Below the pieces are notes generated by a model that searched no databases, was not told where the DNA came from, and was given only the letters and a program-made list of their open reading frames with translations. Below are positions 17,676-36,373 of a stretch of DNA of 64,000 nt, piece after piece. Made by a program: the position numbers and the translations under genes. Each line of letters begins with the position of its first letter. Position 1 is the first letter of the stretch. Source of the stretch: Synechococcus sp. PCC 6312 (GTDB taxonomy: Bacteria; Cyanobacteriota; Cyanobacteriia; Thermosynechococcales; Thermosynechococcaceae); NCBI RefSeq assembly GCF_000316685.1, contig NC_019680.1, forward strand, positions 2,605,501-2,669,500, given 5' to 3'.

Positions 17676-18248
17676 ATGATATTGAGTAATCTCGAAATTC
17701 TCGCTGCTATTAGTCGTGGAGAAATATTTATAGATAATCTAGCTAACTATGATCCTGCCCAACCCCCGTTCAATACTACCTCTGTTGATCTTCGCTTATC
17801 ATCAGAAATTGTTATACCAACTCAGCAACCAGTAGCGTTGAGTCCTTCTAAGGGTGGGATAGCTAGTTTCTTATCGACCAATTCCCAAAGGCTAACATTG
17901 ACTAATATTCAACCCTACACACTTAAACCATCAACATTTATTTTAGGAAGAACTATAGAAAGAGTAGCCTTTCCAATAAATGAAGGCGGAAATTGTTACG
18001 CAGCTCGAGTTGAGGGAAAAAGCTCATTAGCCCGATGTGGTGTACTCGTTCACTTTACAGCACCAACAATTCATGCTGGCTTTGAAGGTACTATTACTTT
18101 AGAAATAATTAATTTGGGTGTTAATGATATTCAGCTAACTCCAGACACCTACATTTATCAACTAATTATTGAAGAAGTTAAAGGCATTCCTACTATAACG
18201 CCTAGTCAGTTTAGAGGGCAAAATACAGCATCAGGAATAACTACCTAA
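17676..18248 (+). CDS. dcd: dCTP deaminase/dUTPase-family protein
   Basis: Product of 190 residues, close to bacterial Dcd (about 193). The trimeric dUTPase-fold core shows ARVEGKSSLARCGVLVHFTA (phosphate-binding and active-site strand) followed by IHAGFEGTITLEIIN with the catalytic-type Glu. A C-terminal TYIYQLIIEEV strand follows. Dcd converts dCTP to dUTP, and some members also act as dUTPases or as phage-defence nucleotide depleters. Two departures from the usual pattern are Lys for Arg in GKSSLAR and HAGF for DPGF. Both occur in some relatives, so activity is likely but its exact type is open. It is AT-rich and lies in an operon with the preceding unknown gene. Confidence 0.75.
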   Translation: MILSNLEILAAISRGEIFIDNLANYDPAQPPFNTTSVDLRLSSEIVIPTQQPVALSPSKGGIASFLSTNSQRLTLTNIQPYTLKPSTFILGRTIERVAFPINEGGNCYAARVEGKSSLARCGVLVHFTAPTIHAGFEGTITLEIINLGVNDIQLTPDTYIYQLIIEEVKGIPTITPSQFRGQNTASGITT

Positions 18249-18317
18249 ATAAATATGAAAACCACTGGTAGAAATCTGTAACTGTTGTATATTCTCTAAT
18301 TTAGAGCGGTTCCAAAA

Positions 18318-19226
18318 TCAAGTAACCAGTTCCGGACTGCTTAATTTTTGGTGTAGTTTATTCAGGCGGTCTTGGATAATTTGATTAATCTCCATTTGAT
18401 GGACATGATCAGCAGGGTCTAGATCATCGGTTATGGTTCCGGGGGGGGCCTGAAACTTAGCCAATTGCCGCTCAAAATAACTGCCAGGATAGCGAATATA
18501 TTCAACGGTTTTGCGCCCTAAGCGGGCCTGGTGACAAAAGGGCTGCAGCCAAGTCGCATAGGCAATATCTTCAGTTCCATACTTAAAGTCTCGGAACACC
18601 GCATCTTCGGGGAAACCGCCAATAAATTCATGCACCTCTCGTCGGACACAAAGATTGAGGGGAATACTGTTTTCCAAGGCTTTTTGCCAGTGGGGATGCA
18701 GGGAATCGTGGGTATAGATGCCTGTTCGCACGGCCCCAAAATATTCTGGATTGGTCTGGGTTTGATAGCTCTGGGGTACAGCCTGATTTAGAACAGAGAA
18801 GGCAATGAAAATATGCTCTGGTAAAAACCGGTCATCGCCATCGCAAAAGAACAGGGCCTGGGCCTGGGAAAATTTAACCCCAAGATTACGAGCTGCGGCC
18901 GTACCTAAATTCATCGGAAGCTTGATTAGTTGGTAATTGGGCTTATCTTTAGCAAATTGTTCCACAATCTCCATGGTGTTGTCCGTAGAGCCATCATCGA
19001 CAATGACAACCTCGGCTTTAATGGCAGCGGCCTGGGGGTATTTGTGATCGAAATAGGTAAGACTGGCTTCAATACTTCCTAAGGTGGCCTGAAGGACATC
19101 CCCCCCCCGCTGGGTCATGACGTTGTATAGGGGGACAATCACTGCTAGAGAATTGAGTTCCGGCCTGGCCTGGGGCATAAGAGCAAAATGGTGGATGGAT
19201 GTCTTCAAGTTTAAGGGCAGAGTCAA
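18318..19226 (-). CDS. Family 2 glycosyltransferase with two homopolymer tracts
   Basis: GT-A fold glycosyltransferase of 302 residues, predicted cytosolic, for polysaccharide or glycoprotein synthesis. The nucleotide-binding N-terminus has LAVIVPLYNV and VVIVDDGSTDNTMEIVEQF, then LGTAAARNLGVKF and the metal-binding FCDGDDRFLPEH. An acceptor-side TEDIAYATWL (ED motif) follows at about 215. There is no membrane helix. Coding-strand G9 (plus 19100-19108, about codon 40) and C8 (plus 18441-18448) make the frame slippage-prone. The acceptor and sugar donor cannot be told. It is divergent from tRNA-Glu. Confidence 0.85.
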   Translation of the reverse strand: MTLPLNLKTSIHHFALMPQARPELNSLAVIVPLYNVMTQRGGDVLQATLGSIEASLTYFDHKYPQAAAIKAEVVIVDDGSTDNTMEIVEQFAKDKPNYQLIKLPMNLGTAAARNLGVKFSQAQALFFCDGDDRFLPEHIFIAFSVLNQAVPQSYQTQTNPEYFGAVRTGIYTHDSLHPHWQKALENSIPLNLCVRREVHEFIGGFPEDAVFRDFKYGTEDIAYATWLQPFCHQARLGRKTVEYIRYPGSYFERQLAKFQAPPGTITDDLDPADHVHQMEINQIIQDRLNKLHQKLSSPELVT

Positions 19227-19255
19227 CCAAGTTTATGCAAACACCGGGCCAGGAA

Positions 19256-19290
19256 TTGACAAGAGTGGCCTAGTTTAGTTAACGTAATAA
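19256..19290 (+). promoter_or_regulatory. Predicted promoter of tRNA-Glu
   Basis: A perfect TTGACA (19256-19261) lies 42 bp before the mature 5' end of the tRNA. A weaker -10 candidate, TAACGT (19280-19285), sits 18 bases downstream. A strong -35 is typical of stable-RNA genes. The -10 assignment is tentative. Confidence 0.4.
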
Positions 19291-19303
19291 ATGCTGAGTT
19301 TTT

Positions 19304-19376
19304 GCCCCCATCGTCTAGAGGCCTAGGACACCTCCCTTTCACGGAGGCGACGGGGATTCGAATTCCCCTGGGGGTA
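19304..19376 (+). tRNA. tRNA-Glu (UUC)
   Basis: Cloverleaf: acceptor GCCCCCA (19304-19310) pairs with TGGGGGT (19369-19375), including a first G-U pair typical of plastid and cyanobacterial tRNA-Glu. The discriminator is A19376. The anticodon stem CCTCC/GGAGG has loop CTTTCAC, anticodon TTC. CCA is not encoded. In cyanobacteria this tRNA also feeds glutamyl-tRNA reductase for chlorophyll and haem synthesis. Confidence 0.97.
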
Positions 19377-19706
19377 TCTTCCTAATGGCAAAATCAGGCA
19401 ACGAAGTTAAGCCTAAAACTGTCTCTCTGATTGAGTTCTGAGAGATGTAAACAATTGTGAAATATACCTAAAAGTAACTGGATATAGCTGGAAAATTAGG
19501 CAAAGTTTAAGCGCGATGGAATTTCGGATCAATCAAGCGAATGCAAAATTGTGCCACCCTTATTTCCTCAAAAGTCAATCACAACGTGCCTTATCCCTAC
19601 AACAAACGCCTCTACAAAGCCCGCCGCCTGATTGTAGACCTTGGCCCCATGTAGTAAACTTTTTTTGCATTAAAATTAAAGTAGTACCAGGCAACTTTGA
19701 CTCGTT

Positions 19707-19790
19707 ATGATAAAACTACCCGTAGTTTTAATTTATCTTGCTGCTTCTGTCATTTGGCTCATTTGTAGAACTTTGCTCGCTCAGAGATGA
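19707..19790 (+). CDS. Possible 27-residue single-helix membrane peptide
   Basis: ATG to TGA encodes MIKLPVVLIYLAASVIWLIC then RTLLAQR: one hydrophobic helix with a basic end, the layout of small photosystem or b6f subunits. No Shine-Dalgarno sequence precedes it, and a perfect inverted repeat (19711-19730) falls inside the first codons. It matches no small subunit I know. It may be chance. Confidence 0.2.
   Translation: MIKLPVVLIYLAASVIWLICRTLLAQR
19711..19730. repeat. Perfect 9-bp inverted repeat with 2-bp centre
   Basis: TAAAACTAC (19711-19719) and GTAGTTTTA (19722-19730) are exact reverse complements separated by CC. The two-base centre is too short for an efficient terminator loop, so an operator or protein-binding site is as likely as a transcribed hairpin. 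Confidence 0.5.
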
Positions 19791-20045
19791 CACGCCCTAG
19801 AATTTTGGGGCCAATTTCTTCCTTATTTATGAAGCGCAAAAGCAATGACTTCAGTAATCTACTACCTATCTTCTGCTTGTTTAATCTCAATGGTTAAGTT
19901 CATAACCACATTTTTAATGATGTGACCACCATACTATTGTAACTAAACCAAAACCTAACCGCGACTTAAACTCATAACATTTCTTAGAGACGTAAGAAAA
20001 ACTCGCTAAGATGGGGAAAGTCAGTAAAACTCAGGCATTTCGGTC

Positions 20046-21383
20046 ATGTTCAACTCCCCTGTCCTAAGTACCCAAGTTCCCACGGATTTAGAAGCGTTCT
20101 GGATGCCTTTTACCGCCAATCGTCAATTTAAGACCCAACCCCGCCTACTGGTTTTTGCTCAGGGGATGTATTACACCAGCCATGATCAGCGGCAAATTTT
20201 GGATGGAACGGCGGGCCTCTGGTGTGTGAATGCGGGGCATTGTCGGCCGGAGATCGTTGCAGCTATTACAGAACAGGCGGCAACTCTAGACTTTGGGCCA
20301 ACCTTCCAAATGGGACATCCTGGGCCGTTTCATTTGGCCCATCGTTTAGCCGAACTCACCCCCCCAGGCCTGGATTATGTCTTTTTCACGAATTCTGGCT
20401 CTGAAGCAGTAGATACAGCCCTAAAAATGGCCTTGGCCTATCATCAGCAACGGGGTGAAGGCACCAGGGTACGTTTAATTGGGCGCGAGCGGGGCTATCA
20501 TGGCGTGGGCTTTGGGGGAATTTCTGTGGGCGGCATTGCCCCCAATCGTAAATTTTTTGGTAGCTTACTCTCTGGTGTAGATCATCTTCCCCATACCCAC
20601 AACCTAGAGCAAAATGCCTTTAGCCAAGGAGTTCCGGCCTGGGGCGCGCACCTAGCCGATGAGCTGGAAAAAATTGTTGCTCTCCATGATGCCTCAACCA
20701 TTGCCGCCGTGATTGTCGAACCCGTCGCTGGCTCAACTGGGGTTTTAATTCCCCCTCAAGGCTATTTACAGCGCCTACGGGACATCTGTGATCGCCACGG
20801 AATTTTATTGATTTTTGATGAGGTTATTACTGGCTTTGGCCGCTTAGGAACAGCCTTTGCCGCTGACTATTTTGGGGTCACTCCCGACTTAATGACTGTA
20901 GCTAAGGGGCTTACCAATGGGGCTGTACCGATGGGGGCTGTGTTTGCTCGCGATAGTATTTACCAAACCTTTATGGATGGCCCCAGCGCTGGGATTGAAT
21001 TTTTCCACGGTTATACATACTCTGGACATCCCCTGGCCTGTGCTGCCGCCGCCGCGACTTTGAGCCTTTATAAGCAGGATGGTATTTTCCACCAGGCCCA
21101 GGCCATAGCCCCTTTTTGGCAGGAGGCGATTCATTCCCTCAAGGGCAGTCCCCATGTCATTGATCTACGAAATTTGGGTTTAGTGGCTGGAATTGAATTA
21201 GCACCTCGGCCTGGACAACCTGGGCAACGCGGTTTTGACTGCTTCCAGGCCTGTTATGCCAAAGGACTCCTCATTCGAGTGACCGGGGATATTATTGCCC
21301 TTTCGCCGCCTTTAATTATTAACAAATCCCAAATTGAACAAATTGTCAGTACCATCAGTGATGTTTTGAAAACCTTAGATTAA
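20046..21383 (+). CDS. Class III (omega) aminotransferase, PLP-dependent
   Basis: The 445-residue enzyme belongs to the class III aminotransferases, closest in look to beta-alanine/omega-amino acid:pyruvate transaminases. The N-terminus has FWMPFTANRQFK. PLP-site motifs are FFTNSGSEAVDTALKMA, RGYHGVGFGG, LLIFDEVITGFGRLG and the Schiff-base Lys at about 287 in TVAKGLTNGAVPMGAV. The C-terminus keeps LSPPLIINKSQIEQI. Candidates for its substrate include beta-alanine, putrescine-derived amines or gamma-aminobutyrate, and sequence does not decide. It stands alone, preceded by the long gap after tRNA-Glu. Confidence 0.88.
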   Translation: MFNSPVLSTQVPTDLEAFWMPFTANRQFKTQPRLLVFAQGMYYTSHDQRQILDGTAGLWCVNAGHCRPEIVAAITEQAATLDFGPTFQMGHPGPFHLAHRLAELTPPGLDYVFFTNSGSEAVDTALKMALAYHQQRGEGTRVRLIGRERGYHGVGFGGISVGGIAPNRKFFGSLLSGVDHLPHTHNLEQNAFSQGVPAWGAHLADELEKIVALHDASTIAAVIVEPVAGSTGVLIPPQGYLQRLRDICDRHGILLIFDEVITGFGRLGTAFAADYFGVTPDLMTVAKGLTNGAVPMGAVFARDSIYQTFMDGPSAGIEFFHGYTYSGHPLACAAAAATLSLYKQDGIFHQAQAIAPFWQEAIHSLKGSPHVIDLRNLGLVAGIELAPRPGQPGQRGFDCFQACYAKGLLIRVTGDIIALSPPLIINKSQIEQIVSTISDVLKTLD

Positions 21384-21442
21384 CCCTTTAAGCCTTGTTG
21401 TCTGCTAAAACCTTTATTACTCTAATACTCTAGTCCTCTGAA

Positions 21443-22576
21443 ATGCCCATGCCGTCTCGATTCTACTCTGCTGTATTGCTTGTGGGACGACAGGTTTTAG
21501 GAACGCTTGCCATGATAGTCCTAGTCGGGGCCTGGGTCTTGGACTGGGATAGTGTTGGGGTCATAGCCGCAAGCGTTTTGTTCCTAGTCAATGCTCCAAC
21601 CCTTTGGCACTTTACCCAGCGGTGGGTTCAGCAAGATTTAGCTCCTGCCCAACGACAGTTCATCCTGGCGGTGTTTGGTATCGTCTTTTCCCTAATTGCT
21701 CTGGTGGGAATGACCGAGATTTGGCCGTGGATTCAGGGGCGGTTTGCGGGGACAAATTGGGACGCAGTCGGGGCATTAGCAGAAGGCTTTGGCGCATTGG
21801 GGCAAATTTTGGTGGCCTTGCTTGCTGCCTATGTGGCCTGGCGACAGTATGTCATTTCTCGAGATTTGACCACCCAACAAAACCGAATTACCCAACAGCA
21901 AACCATTGATAGCTACTTCCAAGGGATTTCCGACTTGATCTTGGGAGAGGATGGCCTCCTCGAAGACTGGCCTCCAGAACGAGCCATTGCTGAAGGACGC
22001 ACCGCAGCCATTTTGGTCGGGTTAGATGCTGAGGGCAAGGCCAAAGTGATTCGGTTTCTCTCCAGTGCCAAATTACTGGCTCCCCTCAAACGCGACCGAC
22101 GACTGGGGCGGGCAATCTTTGATGGCCTGGGGGGTTATGAAGAAGACATTGAATTTGGGGTGCGGATTATTAACTTAGGCAGTATGTTAGTCGGGGCAGA
22201 TTTGAGTCATACAGATTTACGGTGGACAGAATTTAGTGAAGCGAATCTCACGGGTGCAAATTTCCAGGCCTGTAACTTAACTCGTGCCAATATGCCCGGA
22301 ACAGTTCTCCAAGGAGCCGACTTCACAGCCGCAAACCTCAGCCGCACCCGCTTCTTTTATGGAGACATTACCACCGCCAGCCCCAGAGATCGGGTTACCC
22401 CCCCTAACTTCAAAACTGGCAGTCAAACTGGAGCCATTATTGAAGATGCCGACTTTAGTGATGTCCAGGCCCTTTCTGATGATCAACGCTATTACTGCTG
22501 TGCCTGGGGTGGTGAAAAAACCAGAGCGACCATTCCCGGCGGCTGTGAGGGGATTCCGAATCTTTTAGGTCATTAG
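21443..22576 (+). CDS. Membrane protein with C-terminal pentapeptide repeats
   Basis: Protein of 377 residues. Two or three hydrophobic helices lie in the first 90 residues (about 10-50 and 70-90). A further helix near 105-130 leads into a coiled stretch (QQNRITQQQTIDSYF). The middle has SDLILGEDGLLEDWPPERAI and ILVGLDAEGKAKVIRFL, a cytosolic block that often precedes pentapeptides in cyanobacteria. The right-handed quadrilateral helix lies at about 250-300 (ADLSHTDLRWTEFSEANLTG, then ANFQACNLTRANM), with about ten A(D/N)LXX-type repeats. Function is unknown; the repeat region probably binds partners. It is downstream of the aminotransferase with a 59-bp gap. Confidence 0.8.
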   Translation: MPMPSRFYSAVLLVGRQVLGTLAMIVLVGAWVLDWDSVGVIAASVLFLVNAPTLWHFTQRWVQQDLAPAQRQFILAVFGIVFSLIALVGMTEIWPWIQGRFAGTNWDAVGALAEGFGALGQILVALLAAYVAWRQYVISRDLTTQQNRITQQQTIDSYFQGISDLILGEDGLLEDWPPERAIAEGRTAAILVGLDAEGKAKVIRFLSSAKLLAPLKRDRRLGRAIFDGLGGYEEDIEFGVRIINLGSMLVGADLSHTDLRWTEFSEANLTGANFQACNLTRANMPGTVLQGADFTAANLSRTRFFYGDITTASPRDRVTPPNFKTGSQTGAIIEDADFSDVQALSDDQRYYCCAWGGEKTRATIPGGCEGIPNLLGH

Positions 22577-22662
22577 CCGTTACAATTCCTGCAACTCAGA
22601 CAAGAACTATGACCTGATCATGGCACATTGAAGCTAATTCCTTTAAGAACTCTGCATCATCT

Positions 22663-23406
22663 ATGAAACGAACTGCTTCTCAGGCTCTTTCCCCCAGATT
22701 TCGGCCCCAGAACTTACTGGTCATTCCGGTTATTGCTGCCTTAATTGGTCTAATAACTCCGGTGGCTTTTGCCCAAGAGATGATCCGGACTCTGACTGTG
22801 ACCGGCCGTGGCAAAGAGGCTGTAGCTCCCACCCAGGCCCAGGTGACATTAGGGGTTGAAATCCAGGCTAAAACCGCCACCGAGGCCCAGGCCGAAGTCG
22901 CCCGCCGGATGAATAGTGTTGTCAGTGTTTTGAAAGCCAATACTGTTAGTAAGCTCCAAACCACTGGGATTAATCTTTCCCCCAACTATGACTACAGCAA
23001 CAATCAACGGATTTTAAGGGGATATACGGCTCGGAATACCGTCAGCTTTACCACTAGCACCGAATCCACTGGCACGATTTTAGATGCAGCCATCAAAGCT
23101 GGGGCGACCACGATTGAAAATGTCAGCCTGATCCTAGCCGATAGCCAGTTTTCTGCGGCCCAAAAAGTTGCTCTCCAACGGGCCACCCTCGATGCCCAGG
23201 CCCAGGCCAGTGTTGTTTTGAATACCCTTGGTCTCAAGCCTCAGCAAATTATTGGCATTCAAATTAACAATGCTACTCCCCCAATGCCCCCCCCGAACCC
23301 AATGATGATGCGTGTTGCGGCCACGGCTGATGCGGCCCCACCAACCCCAGTCATTGCCGGAGAACAACAAGTGGAAGCCACGGTGATTTTACAAATTCAG
23401 TACTAA
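22663..23406 (+). CDS. SIMPL-domain (DUF541) periplasmic protein
   Basis: Product of 247 residues with a signal peptide (about 1-38, ending VAFAQE) and a single SIMPL/DUF541 domain. The domain begins with the family's opening strand RTLTVTGRGKEAVAPTQAQV. TTGINLSPNYDY and ARNTVSFTTSTESTGTILDA follow, then AATDAAPPTPVIAGEQQVEA near the end. Related proteins (BP26, YggE) form periplasmic ring oligomers and have been linked to oxidative stress. There is no catalytic motif. A 53-bp gap separates it from the next gene on the same strand, so co-transcription is possible. Confidence 0.88.
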   Translation: MKRTASQALSPRFRPQNLLVIPVIAALIGLITPVAFAQEMIRTLTVTGRGKEAVAPTQAQVTLGVEIQAKTATEAQAEVARRMNSVVSVLKANTVSKLQTTGINLSPNYDYSNNQRILRGYTARNTVSFTTSTESTGTILDAAIKAGATTIENVSLILADSQFSAAQKVALQRATLDAQAQASVVLNTLGLKPQQIIGIQINNATPPMPPPNPMMMRVAATADAAPPTPVIAGEQQVEATVILQIQY

Positions 23407-23459
23407 GGCAGAGTAATTCCGGGCAATATGGCATTAGACCCAGTTCTTGCACTATCCCG

Positions 23460-25415
23460 ATGATTCCTTACCTATGCTCAAGTTTTGTGGTGATTGTCGT
23501 TGCCCTTTGGTTATCCACTCGCCGCTTGCCCCGCTCCCCTCTACCCGCAACTTTATTATTTATCTGCTTAGTCTTGGGGCAAATTTCAATCATTATCTTG
23601 AGTCTGGGCCTATTTAACCAGTTACATCCTTTGATGATTGTGATCACTAGTATTGGTCTGGGCCTGGTGTTGACTGTTGGTAATCAATTTATCAAGGTGC
23701 AAATGACGGTTTCTGACTTAAATGTGGCTACGGAAAAATCAGCAAATCAAGAACTTAATCAATCCGGTATTGTTGCTAGTCTAATTTTGGGTTTTATTCT
23801 AGCAGTTCCCTTCATGCCAATGCTGTCTGATTTGGTAATTCAAGTCCTTAATGTACATCCATTAAGCTGGGATGTGGTCAGTTATCATTTACCCAATGCT
23901 GTTGATTATCTGCAAACCTCAAGTCTCTGGACAATGCAGGGGGATTTTAGTCAATATCCGGGCGGCAATGAGTTGCTCTTAATTTGGAGTTTTTTGCCCC
24001 TTGGTTTAGATACGATGCTGGGTTTGACCACTTTAACGCTTGGCCTGGGACTGATGTTGGCGGCAACCCTGTTACTTCGGGATGTAATTACAGTTCGAAA
24101 CGCCTTTGCTCAAAGTTTACAGATTCTTGCCCTTTGGTTACTTTGCTTTTCCGTGCCTGACTTTCAGACCATTTGGTTTGACTTGGGACGAAATGACTTA
24201 ACGGTCGGTTTTTGGCTGTTGGTTGCCACTTGGACATTCACCCGTTTTAGCTTCACACAAGAAAATCGTCATAGTTGGCTGCTTTGGACAGGTATTAGTT
24301 TAGGATTTGCCGTGGGTACAAAACCCAATGCTCTTTACTATTGGCTAGGTTTTTTCATCCTAAGTTTATGCCCGATCTGCTCTCAAGAGGTCAAATCTGC
24401 TGAATCAGCTTTTCAAAGATCAAAATGGTGGCAGCAACTTGTTCATCGTTTTGCAGAGTTAGGAATTCCAGTATTATTAATAGCTGGATTTTGGTATGCC
24501 CGCAACATTATTGTGCAGGGGACAATTTTTCAAGATCAGATACTATATCCTGGACGTGAGTTAACTATTATTCGGCATCTATTTAATCCAAATTTATATC
24601 AACTTCAATTTCCAATTTTATTTTTATTTGGTGCTTCATTAATCACGATAATCACGATTTCTCTAAAAACTTTATTTTTGCCCCTAAACTCAAAGCCATT
24701 ACAACTGTTGGCCTGGATTAATGGGGTTGGAATCGGGGCCTGGATATTGACACCTCACGGGGCTGGATACTGGGTTGGAACGAAAATGATTCTATCCGTG
24801 CAATTGCGCTACGGGATTGTTTTGATTCCACTAACAGTGATTTTGTTAATTAATCTTATCGCCTTACTATTTTACGCCATTCCTCAAAAGAATCTCCGCT
24901 TAACATCACTCTATAGGCAGATTACAACTCGATTTTATCAAACTAGTTCTCTTCACAAAACTTGGAAATACTTAGGATGTAGTGTTTCCGTGGGGATAGT
25001 GTTGGGATTAGGGCAACTAGCAACCTATCAACCTCCACTGGGTTTACCTGGATATGGTTCAATTCTTTTTACTGGAATCAATCAAAATAGTCCTAAGAGT
25101 CAAAGTCAAATTTATGCATGGATCCAAAAAAATATTCACAACAAGATAATTTATGCGGTTGGCCTGCGCCCCTATGGTTTGTATGGATTTCCCTTTACGA
25201 ACCGGGTCATCAGTGGTGGCAGCCCAGAATCTTGGCAATACCAGTCATTTCAACAGACACAACAAACATGGCATCCTGAATATATTGTTTTTTCAGTTGA
25301 TCCATTTACTGGCAAGGTATCACCAGATATTAAGTATTTATTGAGAGATATCCAGACCTATAAGCCTGTTTTTCGAGATTCTTACGGGATAGTATTTAAG
25401 GTTGTAAATCCCTAA
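23460..25415 (+). CDS. Polytopic membrane protein, GT-C glycosyltransferase-like
   Basis: A 651-residue, very hydrophobic protein with about 12-13 predicted membrane helices. The first luminal loop after helix 4 contains WDVVSYHLPNAVDYL, which resembles the D-x-x-YH-x-P acidic loop of GT-C enzymes such as ArnT, PMT and Dol-P-sugar transferases. A second loop has GGNELLLIWSF. The C-terminal about 100 residues form a soluble domain (VSPDIKYLLRDIQTY). It would then use a lipid-linked sugar outside the membrane. The family is inferred from topology and one motif only. Composition is more AT-rich than its neighbours, and the CCAGGCCTGG motif is nearly absent. Confidence 0.65.
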   Translation: MIPYLCSSFVVIVVALWLSTRRLPRSPLPATLLFICLVLGQISIIILSLGLFNQLHPLMIVITSIGLGLVLTVGNQFIKVQMTVSDLNVATEKSANQELNQSGIVASLILGFILAVPFMPMLSDLVIQVLNVHPLSWDVVSYHLPNAVDYLQTSSLWTMQGDFSQYPGGNELLLIWSFLPLGLDTMLGLTTLTLGLGLMLAATLLLRDVITVRNAFAQSLQILALWLLCFSVPDFQTIWFDLGRNDLTVGFWLLVATWTFTRFSFTQENRHSWLLWTGISLGFAVGTKPNALYYWLGFFILSLCPICSQEVKSAESAFQRSKWWQQLVHRFAELGIPVLLIAGFWYARNIIVQGTIFQDQILYPGRELTIIRHLFNPNLYQLQFPILFLFGASLITIITISLKTLFLPLNSKPLQLLAWINGVGIGAWILTPHGAGYWVGTKMILSVQLRYGIVLIPLTVILLINLIALLFYAIPQKNLRLTSLYRQITTRFYQTSSLHKTWKYLGCSVSVGIVLGLGQLATYQPPLGLPGYGSILFTGINQNSPKSQSQIYAWIQKNIHNKIIYAVGLRPYGLYGFPFTNRVISGGSPESWQYQSFQQTQQTWHPEYIVFSVDPFTGKVSPDIKYLLRDIQTYKPVFRDSYGIVFKVVNP

Positions 25416-25462
25416 CAGATTAAAAATGACGAAGTAATGTGAGATGAATAGTGGTTTAGGCT

Positions 25463-26193
25463 TATAGCTGTTCCAGATAAGAGTGGAACAGTGAGGAGAG
25501 AAAAGCACTAAACTCAATAATTGTTGTCATCCATAATGGTTATGAGTTACAGCTTGGATTTACGCCAACAGGTGATTGCCTATCTCCAACAGGGTAGTCA
25601 AATTACTCAAGCCACCAATATTATTTCTAAAATACAAAAACTGCAAGTGTGGGCAAAACAGCAGAGTAGCTCTAGTCTTGTTTACGTCGGTAAAACTGGG
25701 TTTGACCCCAATCCTACCTGCGTCTATGGCTGATCAAAACGGGGGCAACGTTTATTTAGAACGCAACAAGGAAAACGAGAGAGCCTGGTGGCAGCCCGGC
25801 AAAATCATATCAAGGATTTTATTGCACCGATGGTGTTTAACGGCTCTTTGGATGTGGTGGGATTTGCCAGATGGTTGAGCGGTTATTGCTTACCAGCATT
25901 AGAACAACCCTCGCGCCTGATTCTGGATAATGCCCCGATACACCAAAAGGCAGTGATCCTGCCCACGACCGTTGGTCTACAAGACCTTGTTGAAGTAGCC
26001 GGACATCAAGTCCTCTTTTTGCTCAAATACTCCCCAGACTGTTTCGCACGACCGTTGGTTTATAACAAGATAAAGCATGATTTCAGTGCTCTAAAGCAAG
26101 CCAGAATGTACGCAGAACCCGGAACTTCTATTGATGAAATTATCCGAAACTATTGTACTGCCTAATGTCCTATTCTTAACCAGAATAACTATA
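25463..26193 (+). mobile_element. Relic of an IS630-family element with imperfect terminal inverted repeats
   Basis: The left end (25463-25489, beginning TATAGCTGTTCCAGATAAGA) and the reverse complement of the right end (26167-26193, beginning TATAGTTATTCTGGTTAAGA) agree in about 19 of 27 positions. This defines a relic of about 731 bp. TA dinucleotides lie at both tips, as expected for the IS630/Tc1-mariner group. The transposase inside is broken. The element sits between the membrane protein gene and the end of the giant gene. Confidence 0.65.
25536..26165 (+). pseudogene. Broken IS630-family transposase
   Basis: Pieces of one transposase appear in order but in different frames. First comes an N-terminal MVMSYSLDLRQQVIAYLQQG helix-turn-helix, then a jump to LVYVGKTGFDPNPTCVYG, the first catalytic DDE segment with Asp/Glu changed (usually VDETGF). 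Then come VAARQNHIKDFIAPMVFNGS-like sequence, RLILDNAPIHQKAV with the second catalytic Asp, and HDFSALKQARMYAEPGTS near the end. The middle third is deleted, the YSPD-to-IEHD region is scrambled and frames shift at least twice. It cannot encode an active enzyme. Confidence 0.88.
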
Positions 26194-26251
26194 GATAAGT
26201 TTTAATAAAGACAGTAATTATGGACTGATGCTCGACTCAGCCAGTAGATTT

Positions 26252-36235
<9,984 letters not shown>

Positions 36236-36373
36236 AGCCTGAAACCTTGAGGAGGAACATCTTTTGCCAGTGCATACAGACTGTACAGCGTTACAACGAG
36301 TTCCCGGCGTGTCCCAGAAAACATCAAAAAACTTATCTCAGCAATATCAATACGCCTTGTCTAAGGGTAGTTG

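Larger units (their letters stand above)
19377..20045. other. Long non-coding gap between tRNA-Glu and the aminotransferase gene
   Basis: These 669 bp hold no convincing gene. A 64-codon frame at 19516-19710 has no family resemblance. A 27-codon frame at 19707-19790 encodes one hydrophobic helix and is listed separately. An exact 20-base inverted repeat sits at 19711-19730. The last 60 bp before the ATG at 20046 must contain the aminotransferase promoter, but no clear -10/-35 pair was found. Confidence 0.4.

Noticed and set aside
19516-19710. A 64-codon plus-strand frame in the gap after tRNA-Glu
   Set aside because: Unusual residue composition, no ribosome binding site and no recognisable domain.
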